64,000 nt of DNA from Thalassobacter stenotrophicus. Its GTDB lineage: Bacteria; Pseudomonadota; Alphaproteobacteria; Rhodobacterales; Rhodobacteraceae. The notes beneath the pieces are model-generated. The model was not told the DNA's origin and did not search any database. It was given only the letters and a program-made list of their open reading frames with translations. Numbering within the stretch: position 1 is the first letter of the stretch; each line of letters opens with the position of its first letter. The stretch is from the NCBI RefSeq assembly GCF_001458315.1, contig NZ_CYRX01000030.1, positions 55,092-119,091 on the forward strand, given 5' to 3'. Shown piece by piece: positions 17,407-25,933 of this stretch. The position numbers were made by a program, and so were the translations under genes.

Positions 17407-17969
17407 AATGCTGCTCCATTTGGCAGTGCGCCTGCTTGCTTCAGGGCTTGCGTGAACCGTTCGACGGCGTCCGGACCGACGACCGGCCCGACATAGCGAA
17501 ACAAAACGGTACCACCGCCATCGACGATGAAGGTTTCCGGCACGCCTGACAGGCCCCATTCGATCCCGGTGCGGCCCGACAGGTCGGACCCGATCCGCTC
17601 GTAGGGATTGCCGAGGTCATTGAGCCACTTCACGGCATCCTCTGGTTTGTCTTTGTAGTTGATGCCGAACAACCGCATGCCCCCGCGTTCGACAAAGCGT
17701 GTCAACACGGCATGTTCCGCGCGGCAGGGCACGCACCAGGACGCAAAGACATTGACCACGACCGGTCGTTCGTTGCCGACAAGATCGCTTCGGGCCAGGC
17801 CGGGTGTCTCCAACCCCGGCACGGGATCGAGATCGAACGCCGGGGCCGGTTGCGAGATCAGGACGGAAGGGATCTCATTGGGATCCCGGTCGGGATTGAG
17901 CCCCCAGAGAAAAAACCCCCCGAATATGACCGCCGCAATAAACGGCAGCCCGGCAGTGAGACGTTTCAT
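17403..17969 (-). CDS. ccmG: Cytochrome c biogenesis thioredoxin CcmG (DsbE)
   Basis: 188 residues: an N-terminal anchor (about 5-24) and a thioredoxin domain with WCVPC (C79, C82) and the GVPETF cis-Pro loop. It reduces the cytochrome/CcmH disulfide in the periplasm and is itself reduced by DsbD/CcdA-type proteins, for which the DsbD at 13627 is a candidate. It starts 8 bp after ccmF on the same strand. Confidence 0.93.
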   Translation of the reverse strand: MKRLTAGLPFIAAVIFGGFFLWGLNPDRDPNEIPSVLISQPAPAFDLDPVPGLETPGLARSDLVGNERPVVVNVFASWCVPCRAEHAVLTRFVERGGMRLFGINYKDKPEDAVKWLNDLGNPYERIGSDLSGRTGIEWGLSGVPETFIVDGGGTVLFRYVGPVVGPDAVERFTQALKQAGALPNGAAL

Positions 17970-17977
17970 CTTCTCTC

Positions 17978-19978
17978 CTACTCCGCAGGAACAGCATCGC
18001 TGGCTGGCTGTTTGGCGCGGCGCGGCGCCCCGACCCTCAAACGGCGATCCGACAAGGACAAACAGCCACCGATCACCAGCAAGATCGAGCTGATCCAGAT
18101 CAGGTTGACGAGCGGTTCATAGAGGATCCGAAGGGTCCAGGCTCCGGCGTTGTTCACTTGATCGGAGGCCGGCGTTGCAATCGACGTATAGAGATCACCC
18201 GCCAATGTGGACCGGATGGCCGACTCCGTCGTCTGACTTTCCGCGACCGGGTAATACCGCCGTTCCGGGAACAGCTTCGTGACCAGTTCGCCATCCCGAC
18301 GCACCACAAGGGTGCCGCGATCCGCGATGTAGTTCGGCCCTTGAACCTTTGCGGCCCCTTCGAAGGTGATGTCGAACCCGGCGATCGTGACTTCGGTCCC
18401 GGGGCCGGCAAAGACGATCTCCTCACTTTTCCATCCGGTCGAGCCGATCATCCCCATCATCAAAACGGCGACCCCGGCATGGGCAAGCGTCATGCCGTGT
18501 GACGCACGTGGGAGGTTGCGCGCGCGTCTCGCGCTCTCCGCAAGGGGAACCTCGAACAGGCGGATGCGTAGCGCCCATTCCCGTAGGGTTGCAAAAAGCA
18601 GCCACGCTGCACCGAGGATGGCAAGATAGGCCATGATCGGCCCACCGTTCAGAAGATACCATGCGGCCAAAGCTGCGATGACCGCCAGCACGGCCACGAA
18701 CCGAATGCGATCGAGCAAACCGGCGATATCAGCCCGCTTCCACGACAGGAATGGACCAAGACCCATGAACACGACCAGCGCCAGCATCATCGGAATGAAG
18801 GCCGCGTTGAAGAAAGGTGGACCCACCGAGATCTTGTCCCCGGTGACAGCTTCGAGGATCAGCGGATAAAGCGTCCCGAACAGGACCGTTCCCGTAGCGG
18901 CGGCCAGAATGAGGTTGTTCACGAGCAGCCCGGCTTCGCGGCTGATCGGGCGAAACAGACCACCCGGCTCCATTTCGGGCGCCCGCCAGGCGTAGAGCGC
19001 CAGCGACCCACCGATGGACACGGCCAGCAGACCCAGAATGTAAAGCCCGCGCTCTGGATCGACGGCGAAGGCATGCACGGAGGTAAGCAGGCCGGATCGG
19101 ACAATGAACGTGCCGAGAAGTGAAAGCGAGAAAGTCAGGATGGCAAGCAGGATGGTCCAGCTTTTGAACGCGTCGCGCTTTTCGGTGACGATGGCGGAAT
19201 GCAGCAGCGCCGTGCCCAGAAGCCAGGGCATGAAGCTCACGTTCTCGACCGGGTCCCAGAACCACCAGCCGCCCCAGCCCAGTTCATAATAGGCCCACCA
19301 AGATCCAAGAGCGATACCTGCCGTAAGGCTGACCCACGCGGCCAATGTCCACGGGCGGACCCATCTGGCCCAGGCTGGATCGACGCGCCCTTCCAGAAGA
19401 GCCGCAACGGCAAAGGAAAATACGATGGAGAAGCCGACATACCCGAAATACAAAAGCGGCGGGTGCATGGCGAGACCCATGTCCTGAAGCAACGGGTTGA
19501 GGTCATTGCCGTCGAGCGGCGGCGGAAACACCCGCTCGAAGGGGTTCGACGTCAGCAGCAGGAAGGACAGGAAGCCGACGCTGATCCACGCCTGCACCGA
19601 CAAGGTGCGCGCCTTGGTCTCGGCGGGGATGTTCGATCCGAACCAGGCGACGCCCGCGCCGAACACCGCGAGTATCAGGATCCAGAGCAGCAGCGAACCC
19701 TCATGGCTGCCCCAGGTCCCGGCCACCTTGTAGAGCATCGGCTTGAGCGAATGGGAATTCTCGACGACGTTCCTGACGGTGAAGTCGCTGGCGATGAAGG
19801 CCTGCATCAGCGCTGCGAAGGCTATGGCCACAAACAGCACTTGTCCTATTGCCGTCGCCTGGGCGGATTTCATCCAGACGGCGTTTCCACGCGATGCACC
19901 TGCAATCGGCAGAACGCTTTGAACAAGTGCGAGGACCAGCGCGAGGGCCAGTGCGAAGTGACCAATTTCCGGGAACAT
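17978..19978 (-). CDS. ccmF: Heme lyase subunit CcmF
   Basis: 666 residues from the ATG at 19978; the 93-residue upstream extension overlaps the SHOCT gene and is discarded. Many membrane helices and the tryptophan-rich heme-binding block WGGWWFWDPVEN typical of CcmF. CcmF with CcmH and CcmI attaches heme to apocytochromes. No ccmA-E genes are seen in the window, so the genome's other copy must supply heme delivery. It is the fourth gene after a response regulator, histidine kinase and SHOCT protein on the same strand. Confidence 0.93.
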   Translation of the reverse strand: MFPEIGHFALALALVLALVQSVLPIAGASRGNAVWMKSAQATAIGQVLFVAIAFAALMQAFIASDFTVRNVVENSHSLKPMLYKVAGTWGSHEGSLLLWILILAVFGAGVAWFGSNIPAETKARTLSVQAWISVGFLSFLLLTSNPFERVFPPPLDGNDLNPLLQDMGLAMHPPLLYFGYVGFSIVFSFAVAALLEGRVDPAWARWVRPWTLAAWVSLTAGIALGSWWAYYELGWGGWWFWDPVENVSFMPWLLGTALLHSAIVTEKRDAFKSWTILLAILTFSLSLLGTFIVRSGLLTSVHAFAVDPERGLYILGLLAVSIGGSLALYAWRAPEMEPGGLFRPISREAGLLVNNLILAAATGTVLFGTLYPLILEAVTGDKISVGPPFFNAAFIPMMLALVVFMGLGPFLSWKRADIAGLLDRIRFVAVLAVIAALAAWYLLNGGPIMAYLAILGAAWLLFATLREWALRIRLFEVPLAESARRARNLPRASHGMTLAHAGVAVLMMGMIGSTGWKSEEIVFAGPGTEVTIAGFDITFEGAAKVQGPNYIADRGTLVVRRDGELVTKLFPERRYYPVAESQTTESAIRSTLAGDLYTSIATPASDQVNNAGAWTLRILYEPLVNLIWISSILLVIGGCLSLSDRRLRVGAPRRAKQPASDAVPAE

Positions 19979-20043
19979 GGCGTTCTTTCCTATCCAGTGT
20001 CGGTGGGCGTCGCGTCGGACGGCTTTGGCGTCCGCGGCGGGGT

Positions 20044-20349
20044 CTATTCGTCGAGCGTTGCTTTGCGGTGACGGAACTCTTCTTCGTCGATTTCCCCATT
20101 CGCAAAGCGGCGCCGGAGCGCTTCCTGCGCGTCCGAGTCCGGGGGACGGGTGCCATTGTCCCGCAGCCTGAGTACCAGAAACACGATCAATGCGATCACG
20201 GCGCCCCAGAAGGCGAGCATCATGAAGCCGCCCATAAAGCCATAGCCTCCGCCCCATATGTGACCTGTCCAGGAGCCTGGACCATCAGCTCGCGCCATGC
20301 TGGCGGGCAAGCTGGCCAGCAACGTTGGAATGAGCGTTTTCAGTTTCAT
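20044..20349 (-). CDS. Small membrane protein with SHOCT domain
   Basis: 101 residues: signal peptide, a Gly/Met-rich stretch (WGGGYGFMGGFMM), one membrane helix (about 45-61) and a C-terminal SHOCT motif (ALRRRFANGEIDEEEFRHRKATL). SHOCT proteins occur next to copper genes, but the function is unknown. Its ATG has a GAAGGAG ribosome-binding site and lies inside the 3' end of the histidine kinase gene, with a 65-bp overlap in another frame. This makes it part of the regulator-to-ccm operon. Confidence 0.8.
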   Translation of the reverse strand: MKLKTLIPTLLASLPASMARADGPGSWTGHIWGGGYGFMGGFMMLAFWGAVIALIVFLVLRLRDNGTRPPDSDAQEALRRRFANGEIDEEEFRHRKATLDE

Positions 20350-21754
20350 CTGTTTCTCCTTCGATTAGTTCGCTTTCATCCAGTGGGATGGTGACAATAG
20401 CGCGCAAACCCGCGCTGTTATGGTTGACCAGCTGGATATCGCCGCCATGGGATTGGACGATTGTCCTCGCGATTGAGAGCCCAAGCCCATAACCGCCCGT
20501 TTCCAGAGACCTCGATTGCTCGAGGCGATAGAAGGGATCGAAGACCTTTTCCAACTGGTCGACGGGAATGCCGGGCCCATTGTCATCGATGTTGAGTACG
20601 AGGTTCGAACCGTGGGTCGCCCAGCTGACTTTTGCGGCACCACCGTAGCGAACGGCGTTCTCAAGCAAGTTCCTCAGTGCCCTTCGGAACGCGTTGGGTC
20701 GAAGCCGCACGGCAACATCATCACTCGGGGCAAAGGTGCAGTGTGCCGCCATATCGCTGCACAAGCTGTCCAGAAAATTGCGCAGATCGACCACTTCGGA
20801 GCCTTCTGATCCGGTAAGGCCCCGTGCAAAGGTGAGCGTCGCTTCGACCATACTCTGCATCTCTTCGACCGATGCGATGAGGCTGTCCCGCGTCTCTTCT
20901 TCGTCAACCAGCTCCGCGCGGACACGCATAGCAGTCAACGGCGAGCGTAAATCGTGACCAAGCGCTGCGAGCATCCGTGTCCGATCACTGACAAACCGGG
21001 TCAGCCGTCGTTGCATGCGGTTGAAGGCGACGGTCAGATCCCTGACCTCGGTCGGCCCTGCGACGGTCAATTCAGGCACATCCTCGCCCCGGCCAAGATG
21101 GTCCGAGGCCTTCGACAGGTGCCGCAAAGGACGCGTCAGGCGCGTCATGACAAACCAGAAAATCGCCACCAAAAGCAGTCCGGCGGAAATTCCAAAGGTC
21201 AGCATCGAATAGAAAGGCCATTGGATTGGTGGACGCTCGAACCGCGTTCCGACATTCAGCCAACGCGCTCCCTTAATGGCGATCGACAGGTTCATTTCAA
21301 CCGCTGTCAACTCTCCGCGCATCATCGCGAGATGCATTTCCGTCATTTCGTCAGAAAGATTGGGCAAGGGCCTCAATTCGCCCTCGATCTCGTGCAGTTC
21401 AACGCGAATATCGCGGCTGTAGCTATCGTCCATTAGCGCACGGATACGCCCTTCAACAAGGTCGCCATGCGAATGACTGGTGTGTTCCACACTCGGAGCG
21501 TCTGACAGATCAAACCGGATAAGTGGTGAATTTGCCGCGCGAAGGATGGAATTCTGCAGGTCCAACGGGGCCTCTTCGATCAACCGCGCCACATTCGCTG
21601 CGCGTCCAGCAGCCTCGAACCCCAAAGCAGCACGGATGGCCAGGCTGCGCTCGTCAGCGAACAGGAACAGGCTGATCGCCTGGGCCACGACAAGTGCCGC
21701 GACCACAAGCAGGATCAACTGGCCGCTCAGAGATCTCATCGCACGGCGCATCAC
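20285..21754 (-). CDS. Sensor histidine kinase, metal-sensing candidate
   Basis: 489 residues: helix (about 10-32), periplasmic sensor (about 33-182), second helix (183-203), HAMP, HisKA with H267 (LGHDLRSPL), and an ATPase domain with NLLENAVRYG, DNGPGIP and GGYGLGLSIA. The sensor contains HTSHSHG (91-97) and further His/Met residues, which could bind Cu. Its start overlaps the response regulator stop (ATGA-like), and its 3' end overlaps the SHOCT gene. The context suggests it senses periplasmic metal and controls the ccm operon; this is inferred. Confidence 0.9.
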   Translation of the reverse strand: MMRRAMRSLSGQLILLVVAALVVAQAISLFLFADERSLAIRAALGFEAAGRAANVARLIEEAPLDLQNSILRAANSPLIRFDLSDAPSVEHTSHSHGDLVEGRIRALMDDSYSRDIRVELHEIEGELRPLPNLSDEMTEMHLAMMRGELTAVEMNLSIAIKGARWLNVGTRFERPPIQWPFYSMLTFGISAGLLLVAIFWFVMTRLTRPLRHLSKASDHLGRGEDVPELTVAGPTEVRDLTVAFNRMQRRLTRFVSDRTRMLAALGHDLRSPLTAMRVRAELVDEEETRDSLIASVEEMQSMVEATLTFARGLTGSEGSEVVDLRNFLDSLCSDMAAHCTFAPSDDVAVRLRPNAFRRALRNLLENAVRYGGAAKVSWATHGSNLVLNIDDNGPGIPVDQLEKVFDPFYRLEQSRSLETGGYGLGLSIARTIVQSHGGDIQLVNHNSAGLRAIVTIPLDESELIEGETDETENAHSNVAGQLARQHGAS

Positions 21755-22473
21755 GGCGCATCCTCGACATCGGCAGCCAGGCAGTATCCGCCGTTCCGCA
21801 CAGTCTTGATGACACTCGGTCGCAATACATCCGGCTCGATTTTGCGACGGAGGCGGCTGATCTGATTGTCGATGGTGCGATCCATCGGGCCTGCCGTCCG
21901 ACCAGCGGTCAGGTCAAGCAACTGGTCACGGCTGAGCACCATCCTCGCGCGTTCCAGCAGGACCGCCAGCAATTTGAACTCGGAGGTCGTCAATGGCGTT
22001 TCGGTTGCGGCCTCGTCAATCAGCACCTGCCGGTCGGTATCCAGTATCCAGTGCGCAAAACAAATCTTCCTCCCAGCCAGGGTTCCGGCCACGGGTTCGT
22101 CGCGGTTGCTTCTCCGAAGAACCGACTTGATGCGGGCGAGCAGTTCTCGTGGATTGAATGGCTTGGCGAGATAATCGTCCGCACCGATTTCCAGCCCCAC
22201 GATCCGATCCGTTTCCTCACCAAGCGCCGTTAGCATGATGATCGGAAGATCACCTTCTGGCGCAAGTCTGCGGCAAACCGACAAACCGTCCTCGCCCGGC
22301 ATCATGACATCGAGCACGAGCAGGTCGAAGTGACCGGTGGCCAGCTTGGCATCCATCTCCACGGCATCCCTGGCGACGGTCGTGCGCATTCCGTTCTTCT
22401 CCAGAAAGCGCGCGACGCTTTCACGTATTTGTGCGTGGTCATCCACGATAAGGATATGAGGTGGCGGTCCCAT
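21751..22473 (-). CDS. OmpR-family response regulator
   Basis: 240 residues: a receiver domain with D55 as the phosphorylation site (LLVLDVMMP) and K in ADDYLAKPF, followed by an OmpR/PhoB winged helix ending in SRLRRKIEPD..IKTVRNGGYCL. It is the first gene of the minus-strand regulator-kinase-SHOCT-ccmFGHI run. The divergent intergenic region holds two copies of an ATTTGTATC motif that also lies before the 13040 gene, a likely binding site for this protein. Confidence 0.92.
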   Translation of the reverse strand: MGPPPHILIVDDHAQIRESVARFLEKNGMRTTVARDAVEMDAKLATGHFDLLVLDVMMPGEDGLSVCRRLAPEGDLPIIMLTALGEETDRIVGLEIGADDYLAKPFNPRELLARIKSVLRRSNRDEPVAGTLAGRKICFAHWILDTDRQVLIDEAATETPLTTSEFKLLAVLLERARMVLSRDQLLDLTAGRTAGPMDRTIDNQISRLRRKIEPDVLRPSVIKTVRNGGYCLAADVEDAP

Positions 22474-22520
22474 GGTGTCTTTCCTAAATCATCGTTGCAT
22501 CGTGTTTCATGGGCAGAATT

Positions 22521-22570
22521 GTAGCCATTTGTATCAGGTCAGTCCCTTGCTACAGATGGATACAAATCTG
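22521..22570. promoter_or_regulatory. Candidate response-regulator sites between the regulator and rhodanese genes
   Basis: GTAGCCATTTGTATCA (22521-22536) nearly matches GTATCCATTTGTATCC at 12965. A second copy, in the other orientation, is GATGGATACAAATCTG (22555-22570). Together they give 9-bp inverted arms ATTTGTATC/GATACAAAT. Confidence 0.5.
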
Positions 22571-22661
22571 TGCCTGCACCGTGTCGTGCTCCCGGGTAGC
22601 GTTGCTGGCATGTTATGTGACCTTTGGGATCGCAACCGATCAAAGGATGAGGTTTTCGAAT

Positions 22662-23135
22662 ATGGCTCTTGATTTGAACCGGCGCCGTTTCATTCTGGGT
22701 GCTCATATGACGGTGCTGACCGTCACGGCGTCACCGCTGCTGGCGCAGAGCCGATCTGTCTGGTCGGCAGAGAATGCCTTTGACGCGCTTCTATCGGATA
22801 CGGCGCGGATCATCGATGTCAGAACGCGCGAAGAGTGGCAAGAAACCGGCGTAGGTGCTGGTGTATGGCCGATAAGCATGCACGCGTCCGGTTTTCCGGA
22901 CCGATTGTTCAGGGCGAAGGAACTGAGCGGTGATCGCACCGTTGGACTGATCTGCGCCACTGGCGGACGCTCCGCATCGCTGCTTCGAGCGTTAAGACAA
23001 GCTGGTTATTCGGGCTACGCCGATATCTCGGAAGGGATGTTGGGATCAGGCGAAGGGCCTGGCTGGATCGCATCGAACTTGCCGACCGTTCCGGTGGATG
23101 TCGCCCTGAACGGGTTGCCCCCCGCGTTGGCCTGA
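22662..23135 (+). CDS. Secreted rhodanese-domain protein
   Basis: 157 residues from the ATG at 22662, chosen because GGATGAGG lies upstream and a TAT-like signal (NRRRFILG) follows. A single rhodanese domain has IIDVRTREEW and the active-site loop CATGGRS (C98). It could carry sulfur or react with thiols or metal ions in the periplasm. It is divergent from the response regulator, so the inverted ATTTGTATC sites probably control it. Which substrate it uses is not visible. Confidence 0.8.
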   Translation: MALDLNRRRFILGAHMTVLTVTASPLLAQSRSVWSAENAFDALLSDTARIIDVRTREEWQETGVGAGVWPISMHASGFPDRLFRAKELSGDRTVGLICATGGRSASLLRALRQAGYSGYADISEGMLGSGEGPGWIASNLPTVPVDVALNGLPPALA

Positions 23136-23224
23136 CCTGTGAAGAATCAATCGGTCCAGTTGTGCTAAAAAGCCTGATGTATGGTCAGATTGACCTGTTT
23201 GAATAGGAAGACGGGTTTGGGGGT

Positions 23225-23662
23225 ATGACCGAGTTGATGGCCATGTTTGTCGGAATATGCGCGGCGATCCTGATGGGAATTGTCCATCATTATGCGTTGT
23301 CGGGCATTCTGAAGTTTTCCCCGCAGCGGTCGGATGGCTCCGGCTTTCGGATCATCCTGACGTTTTCCGCGTTGCTGTTGCTGCACGTATTGGAACTTGT
23401 GACGCTCGCCGTGTTCAACACGATGGTGGTGGCAAGCGTTCTGCCGCAATCGTTCAGCAACAGCCCGCCGATGTTTCAGGATGTTCTCTATGTTACGGGC
23501 ATCTCGTTCTCGACCCTTGGCTATTCGTCCATAGAGGTGGTCGGGCCCTTTCGACTGTTGCTGATGCTGCAATCGCTTTTGGGCTTCATGTTGCTGACCT
23601 GGTCAGCGACGTTTCTTTACTCAGCCTGCCAGCAAGTCTGGCAGAAGGCGAAAGATGACTGA
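23225..23662 (+). CDS. Ion-channel-like membrane protein (two-helix pore family)
   Basis: 145 residues with four hydrophobic segments. Between the last two, ISFSTLGYSS resembles the pore loop of Ion_trans_2-type potassium channels (T-x-G-Y), and the arrangement matches small channel proteins annotated in proteobacteria. No regulatory domain is present. It follows the rhodanese by 89 bp on the same strand. Ion selectivity cannot be judged from this sequence. Confidence 0.65.
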   Translation: MTELMAMFVGICAAILMGIVHHYALSGILKFSPQRSDGSGFRIILTFSALLLLHVLELVTLAVFNTMVVASVLPQSFSNSPPMFQDVLYVTGISFSTLGYSSIEVVGPFRLLLMLQSLLGFMLLTWSATFLYSACQQVWQKAKDD

Positions 23663-23785
23663 AAATCGCCACGCGCGTCGGACATGAACCGGGCGTCAGC
23701 GTCAAATGCGTCCTGATATCGGTCCTTTGACCTCCCCGTGGAACGGTTGAGTGAGCGCCGCGTTGCGCGCGTGGATGAATAACCC

Positions 23786-23816
23786 TTGACCTTCCAGTTG
23801 CTGGAATCCCTAGGTA
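23786..23816 (+). promoter_or_regulatory. CueR-type promoter of the DUF6010-to-DUF411 operon
   Basis: TTGACC (23786-23791), a 19-bp spacer with the dyad TTCCAGTTGCTGGAA, then TAGGTA. The dyad is almost identical to the copA box. The predicted transcript start falls at or next to the ATG at 23824, so translation may be leaderless or start later. Confidence 0.8.
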
Positions 23817-23823
23817 CCAAGCC

Positions 23824-24273
23824 ATGGCACAGATTTTCAAAAAGACAGGCGATCACTTATCGCACCATCGACACGGGGATATCTTGAAATTTCCCGTATG
23901 GGTTGGCGTGTTGATTGTCTTGCTCTCAATGCCGGCTCACTTGTTTTTGGATGAAAAGAGCTCGATAGCTCTTGCTTCGATCACGCTTGCTTTGATTGGC
24001 GGTGCCTATATCGGCTTTGGCGCCGCGGACGGCAGAGCGCGCGTGTTCTGGGCAGAGCTCGCCGTGGCCCTTTTGTTCGGCTCGGCAGCCTTCCTGGGGC
24101 TGATATGGCATTGGGCCTTCCTCCCCTTGGGCTTGGCCCTGCACGCCCTTTGGGACATGTCACACCACAATTCTTATCGTCTCGCCCGGATTCCGAACTG
24201 GTATATACCATTCTGCGTGGCCTTTGACCTTTTGGCAGCGACGTTCTTCGTTCTGCTCTATGCCGTGTTTTGA
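23824..24273 (+). CDS. DUF6010-like integral membrane protein
   Basis: 149 residues with four or five membrane helices and the pattern GGAYIGFGAADGR...WDMSHHN, which I associate with DUF6010. The function is unknown. Because the CueR-type promoter would start transcription at about 23823, a TTG at 23884 with GGGG upstream is an alternative start (giving a protein that begins directly in the first helix). It is the first gene of a five-gene operon with a VTT protein, CDF transporter, sterol desaturase-like protein and DUF411. Confidence 0.65.
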   Translation: MAQIFKKTGDHLSHHRHGDILKFPVWVGVLIVLLSMPAHLFLDEKSSIALASITLALIGGAYIGFGAADGRARVFWAELAVALLFGSAAFLGLIWHWAFLPLGLALHALWDMSHHNSYRLARIPNWYIPFCVAFDLLAATFFVLLYAVF

Positions 24274-24276
24274 TCC

Positions 24277-24939
24277 ATGATGATGCGCGTTCTTCTTATT
24301 GCGGTGTTCCTGATGGGAGTCGTCGCATTGGCCTTCCCGGACGTCCTTGGCGTTGACATTCGCCTGCCGGATCGCGCGGAAATTGACCGCTGGATCGAGG
24401 CGGCAGGTCTTGCCGGACCAATTGTCATCGTGGCGCTTATGACAATCGCTATCGTGGCAAGCCCCCTGCCCTCGGCGCCGATCGCACTCGCCGCCGGAGC
24501 GGCTTATGGACACACGTACGGGACGCTCTTCGTCGTTCTAGGTGCGGAACTCGGTGCGCTTGCCGCCTTTGGTCTGGCCCGCGGCCTGGGTCGTCCCTTC
24601 GTTGAGCGTCATCTCGGTCAGAAGATTAACGCAGGCCTGTTCGGGTCCCAGAACACTCTGACCTTCCTGGTCTTCGGCAGTCGCCTGCTGCCGTTTCTGT
24701 CCTTCGATATGATCAGTTACGCCGCAGGTCTGAGCAAGCTGCATCTTTGGAGGTTCGCGCTGGCCACGATGGCCGGGATTATTCCCGCAAGTTTTTTGCT
24801 CGCTCACATGGGCAGCCAGGCGATGAACGGAGATGCCCGCACCGCCACATGGACCGCGCTTGCGCTCGGTGGCTTTACGGGCCTGTCGGTTCTCTTTGCC
24901 GCGACGCGAAAGACCGGTACGCAACGGGAGGAGAGCTGA
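24277..24939 (+). CDS. VTT-domain (TVP38/TMEM64, DedA-like) membrane protein
   Basis: 220 residues: several helices with the SNARE-associated VTT core (SPLPSAPIALAAGAAYG, GAELGALAAFGLARGLGR, FGSRLLPFLSFDMISYAAGL). Members are membrane transporters or lipid scramblases of uncertain substrate; relatives accompany mercury and copper genes. It begins 3 bp after the DUF6010 gene and ends 1 bp before the CDF gene, so the three are one unit. Confidence 0.85.
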   Translation: MMMRVLLIAVFLMGVVALAFPDVLGVDIRLPDRAEIDRWIEAAGLAGPIVIVALMTIAIVASPLPSAPIALAAGAAYGHTYGTLFVVLGAELGALAAFGLARGLGRPFVERHLGQKINAGLFGSQNTLTFLVFGSRLLPFLSFDMISYAAGLSKLHLWRFALATMAGIIPASFLLAHMGSQAMNGDARTATWTALALGGFTGLSVLFAATRKTGTQREES

Positions 24940-24940
24940 T

Positions 24941-25927
24941 ATGGCCAATCATTCTCACGCTGGACACATGCCGAGTTCCGGCAAGGCCCTTGTGATTTCT
25001 GCCTGGCTCACCGGCGTCTATTTCATGATTGAACTCGCCGTCGGGCTCTGGACCGGCTCGATCGCCGTCCTGTCGGATGCGTTTCACACCCTGTCGGCGG
25101 TTGGCGGTGTTCTCGTGGCCATCATCGCGAAGCGGATTGCGCGCCGTCCAGCGGATTCGGCGCGCAGTTTCGGATGGTACCGCGCCGAGATCATCGGCGC
25201 GCTGGTGAATGGCAGCTTTCTTCTCGGCATGGCGCTTCTGGTGATCTGGATGGGCGCGATTCGGCTCGGAAATCCGATCCACCTGGCCACGGGCCCAATG
25301 CTTTGGGTCGCCTTCGGTGGCCTGGTCACAGAGGTCATCTCGCTGGGGCTGATGTGGCAATCGAGCAAAGACGATCTGAATGCCCGCGGCGCGCTCTGGC
25401 ACATCATCCAGACCTTTGTCGGCAGCCTCCTGATCATCGTGACCGCTCTCGTGATCGAGTTCACCGGCTTTCTCGCGATCGACCCGATCCTCGGCATGGC
25501 GTTCGGGGTGGTTCTCCTCTGGGCCTCCGTCGGCGTAATCAAAGAAGCGGTCCACATTCTCATGGAAGGCACGCCCGAGGGAACGGATCTCGACGCTGTG
25601 ATGGCGGATCTGAACCACCAGGACGGGGTTGTGGATGTTCACCACGTGCATGCTTGGACGCTGACCAGCGGCAAACACGCGTTTTCCGCCCATATCCGCC
25701 ATAGGGCACCCGCCGAGGCCGCGCACTTGCTGAACAGGGCCTATCGACGGCTGACGGAGCAGCATGGGTTTCACATGGTCACGCTGCAGCTCGAAACCGA
25801 GTGTCTCGACGAGCGCCACGCGCTGGATGTTGATATAGTCCAGATAGCGGCTGCAAAGGCTGCGCAAGAAAAGACTGATGTGCGAGATGCGCATCCGCAC
25901 CCAAGCCCTAACACAGAAGGGCCATAG
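24941..25927 (+). CDS. CDF-family cation efflux protein (CzcD/ZitB-like)
   Basis: 328 residues from the ATG at 24941 behind GGGAGGAGAG. Six membrane helices contain the CDF metal-site pattern (SDAFHTLSAV and a variant second site in helix V), with a C-terminal ferredoxin-like domain (VHHVHAWTLTSGKHAF). It would export a divalent cation, typically Zn, Cd or Co, using protons. In helix II the HD-type site reads S-D-A-F-H, while the second site (NARGALWHIIQT) lacks the usual HxxxD, so metal specificity may be altered. It is controlled by the CueR-type promoter upstream. Confidence 0.85.
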   Translation: MANHSHAGHMPSSGKALVISAWLTGVYFMIELAVGLWTGSIAVLSDAFHTLSAVGGVLVAIIAKRIARRPADSARSFGWYRAEIIGALVNGSFLLGMALLVIWMGAIRLGNPIHLATGPMLWVAFGGLVTEVISLGLMWQSSKDDLNARGALWHIIQTFVGSLLIIVTALVIEFTGFLAIDPILGMAFGVVLLWASVGVIKEAVHILMEGTPEGTDLDAVMADLNHQDGVVDVHHVHAWTLTSGKHAFSAHIRHRAPAEAAHLLNRAYRRLTEQHGFHMVTLQLETECLDERHALDVDIVQIAAAKAAQEKTDVRDAHPHPSPNTEGP

Positions 25928-25933
25928 ACTGTG

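Noticed and set aside
24875..25900. 341-codon minus-strand frame opposite the CDF gene
   Set aside because: Composition is the His/Arg/Asp-rich pattern of an antisense shadow; the plus strand encodes an unmistakable CDF transporter.
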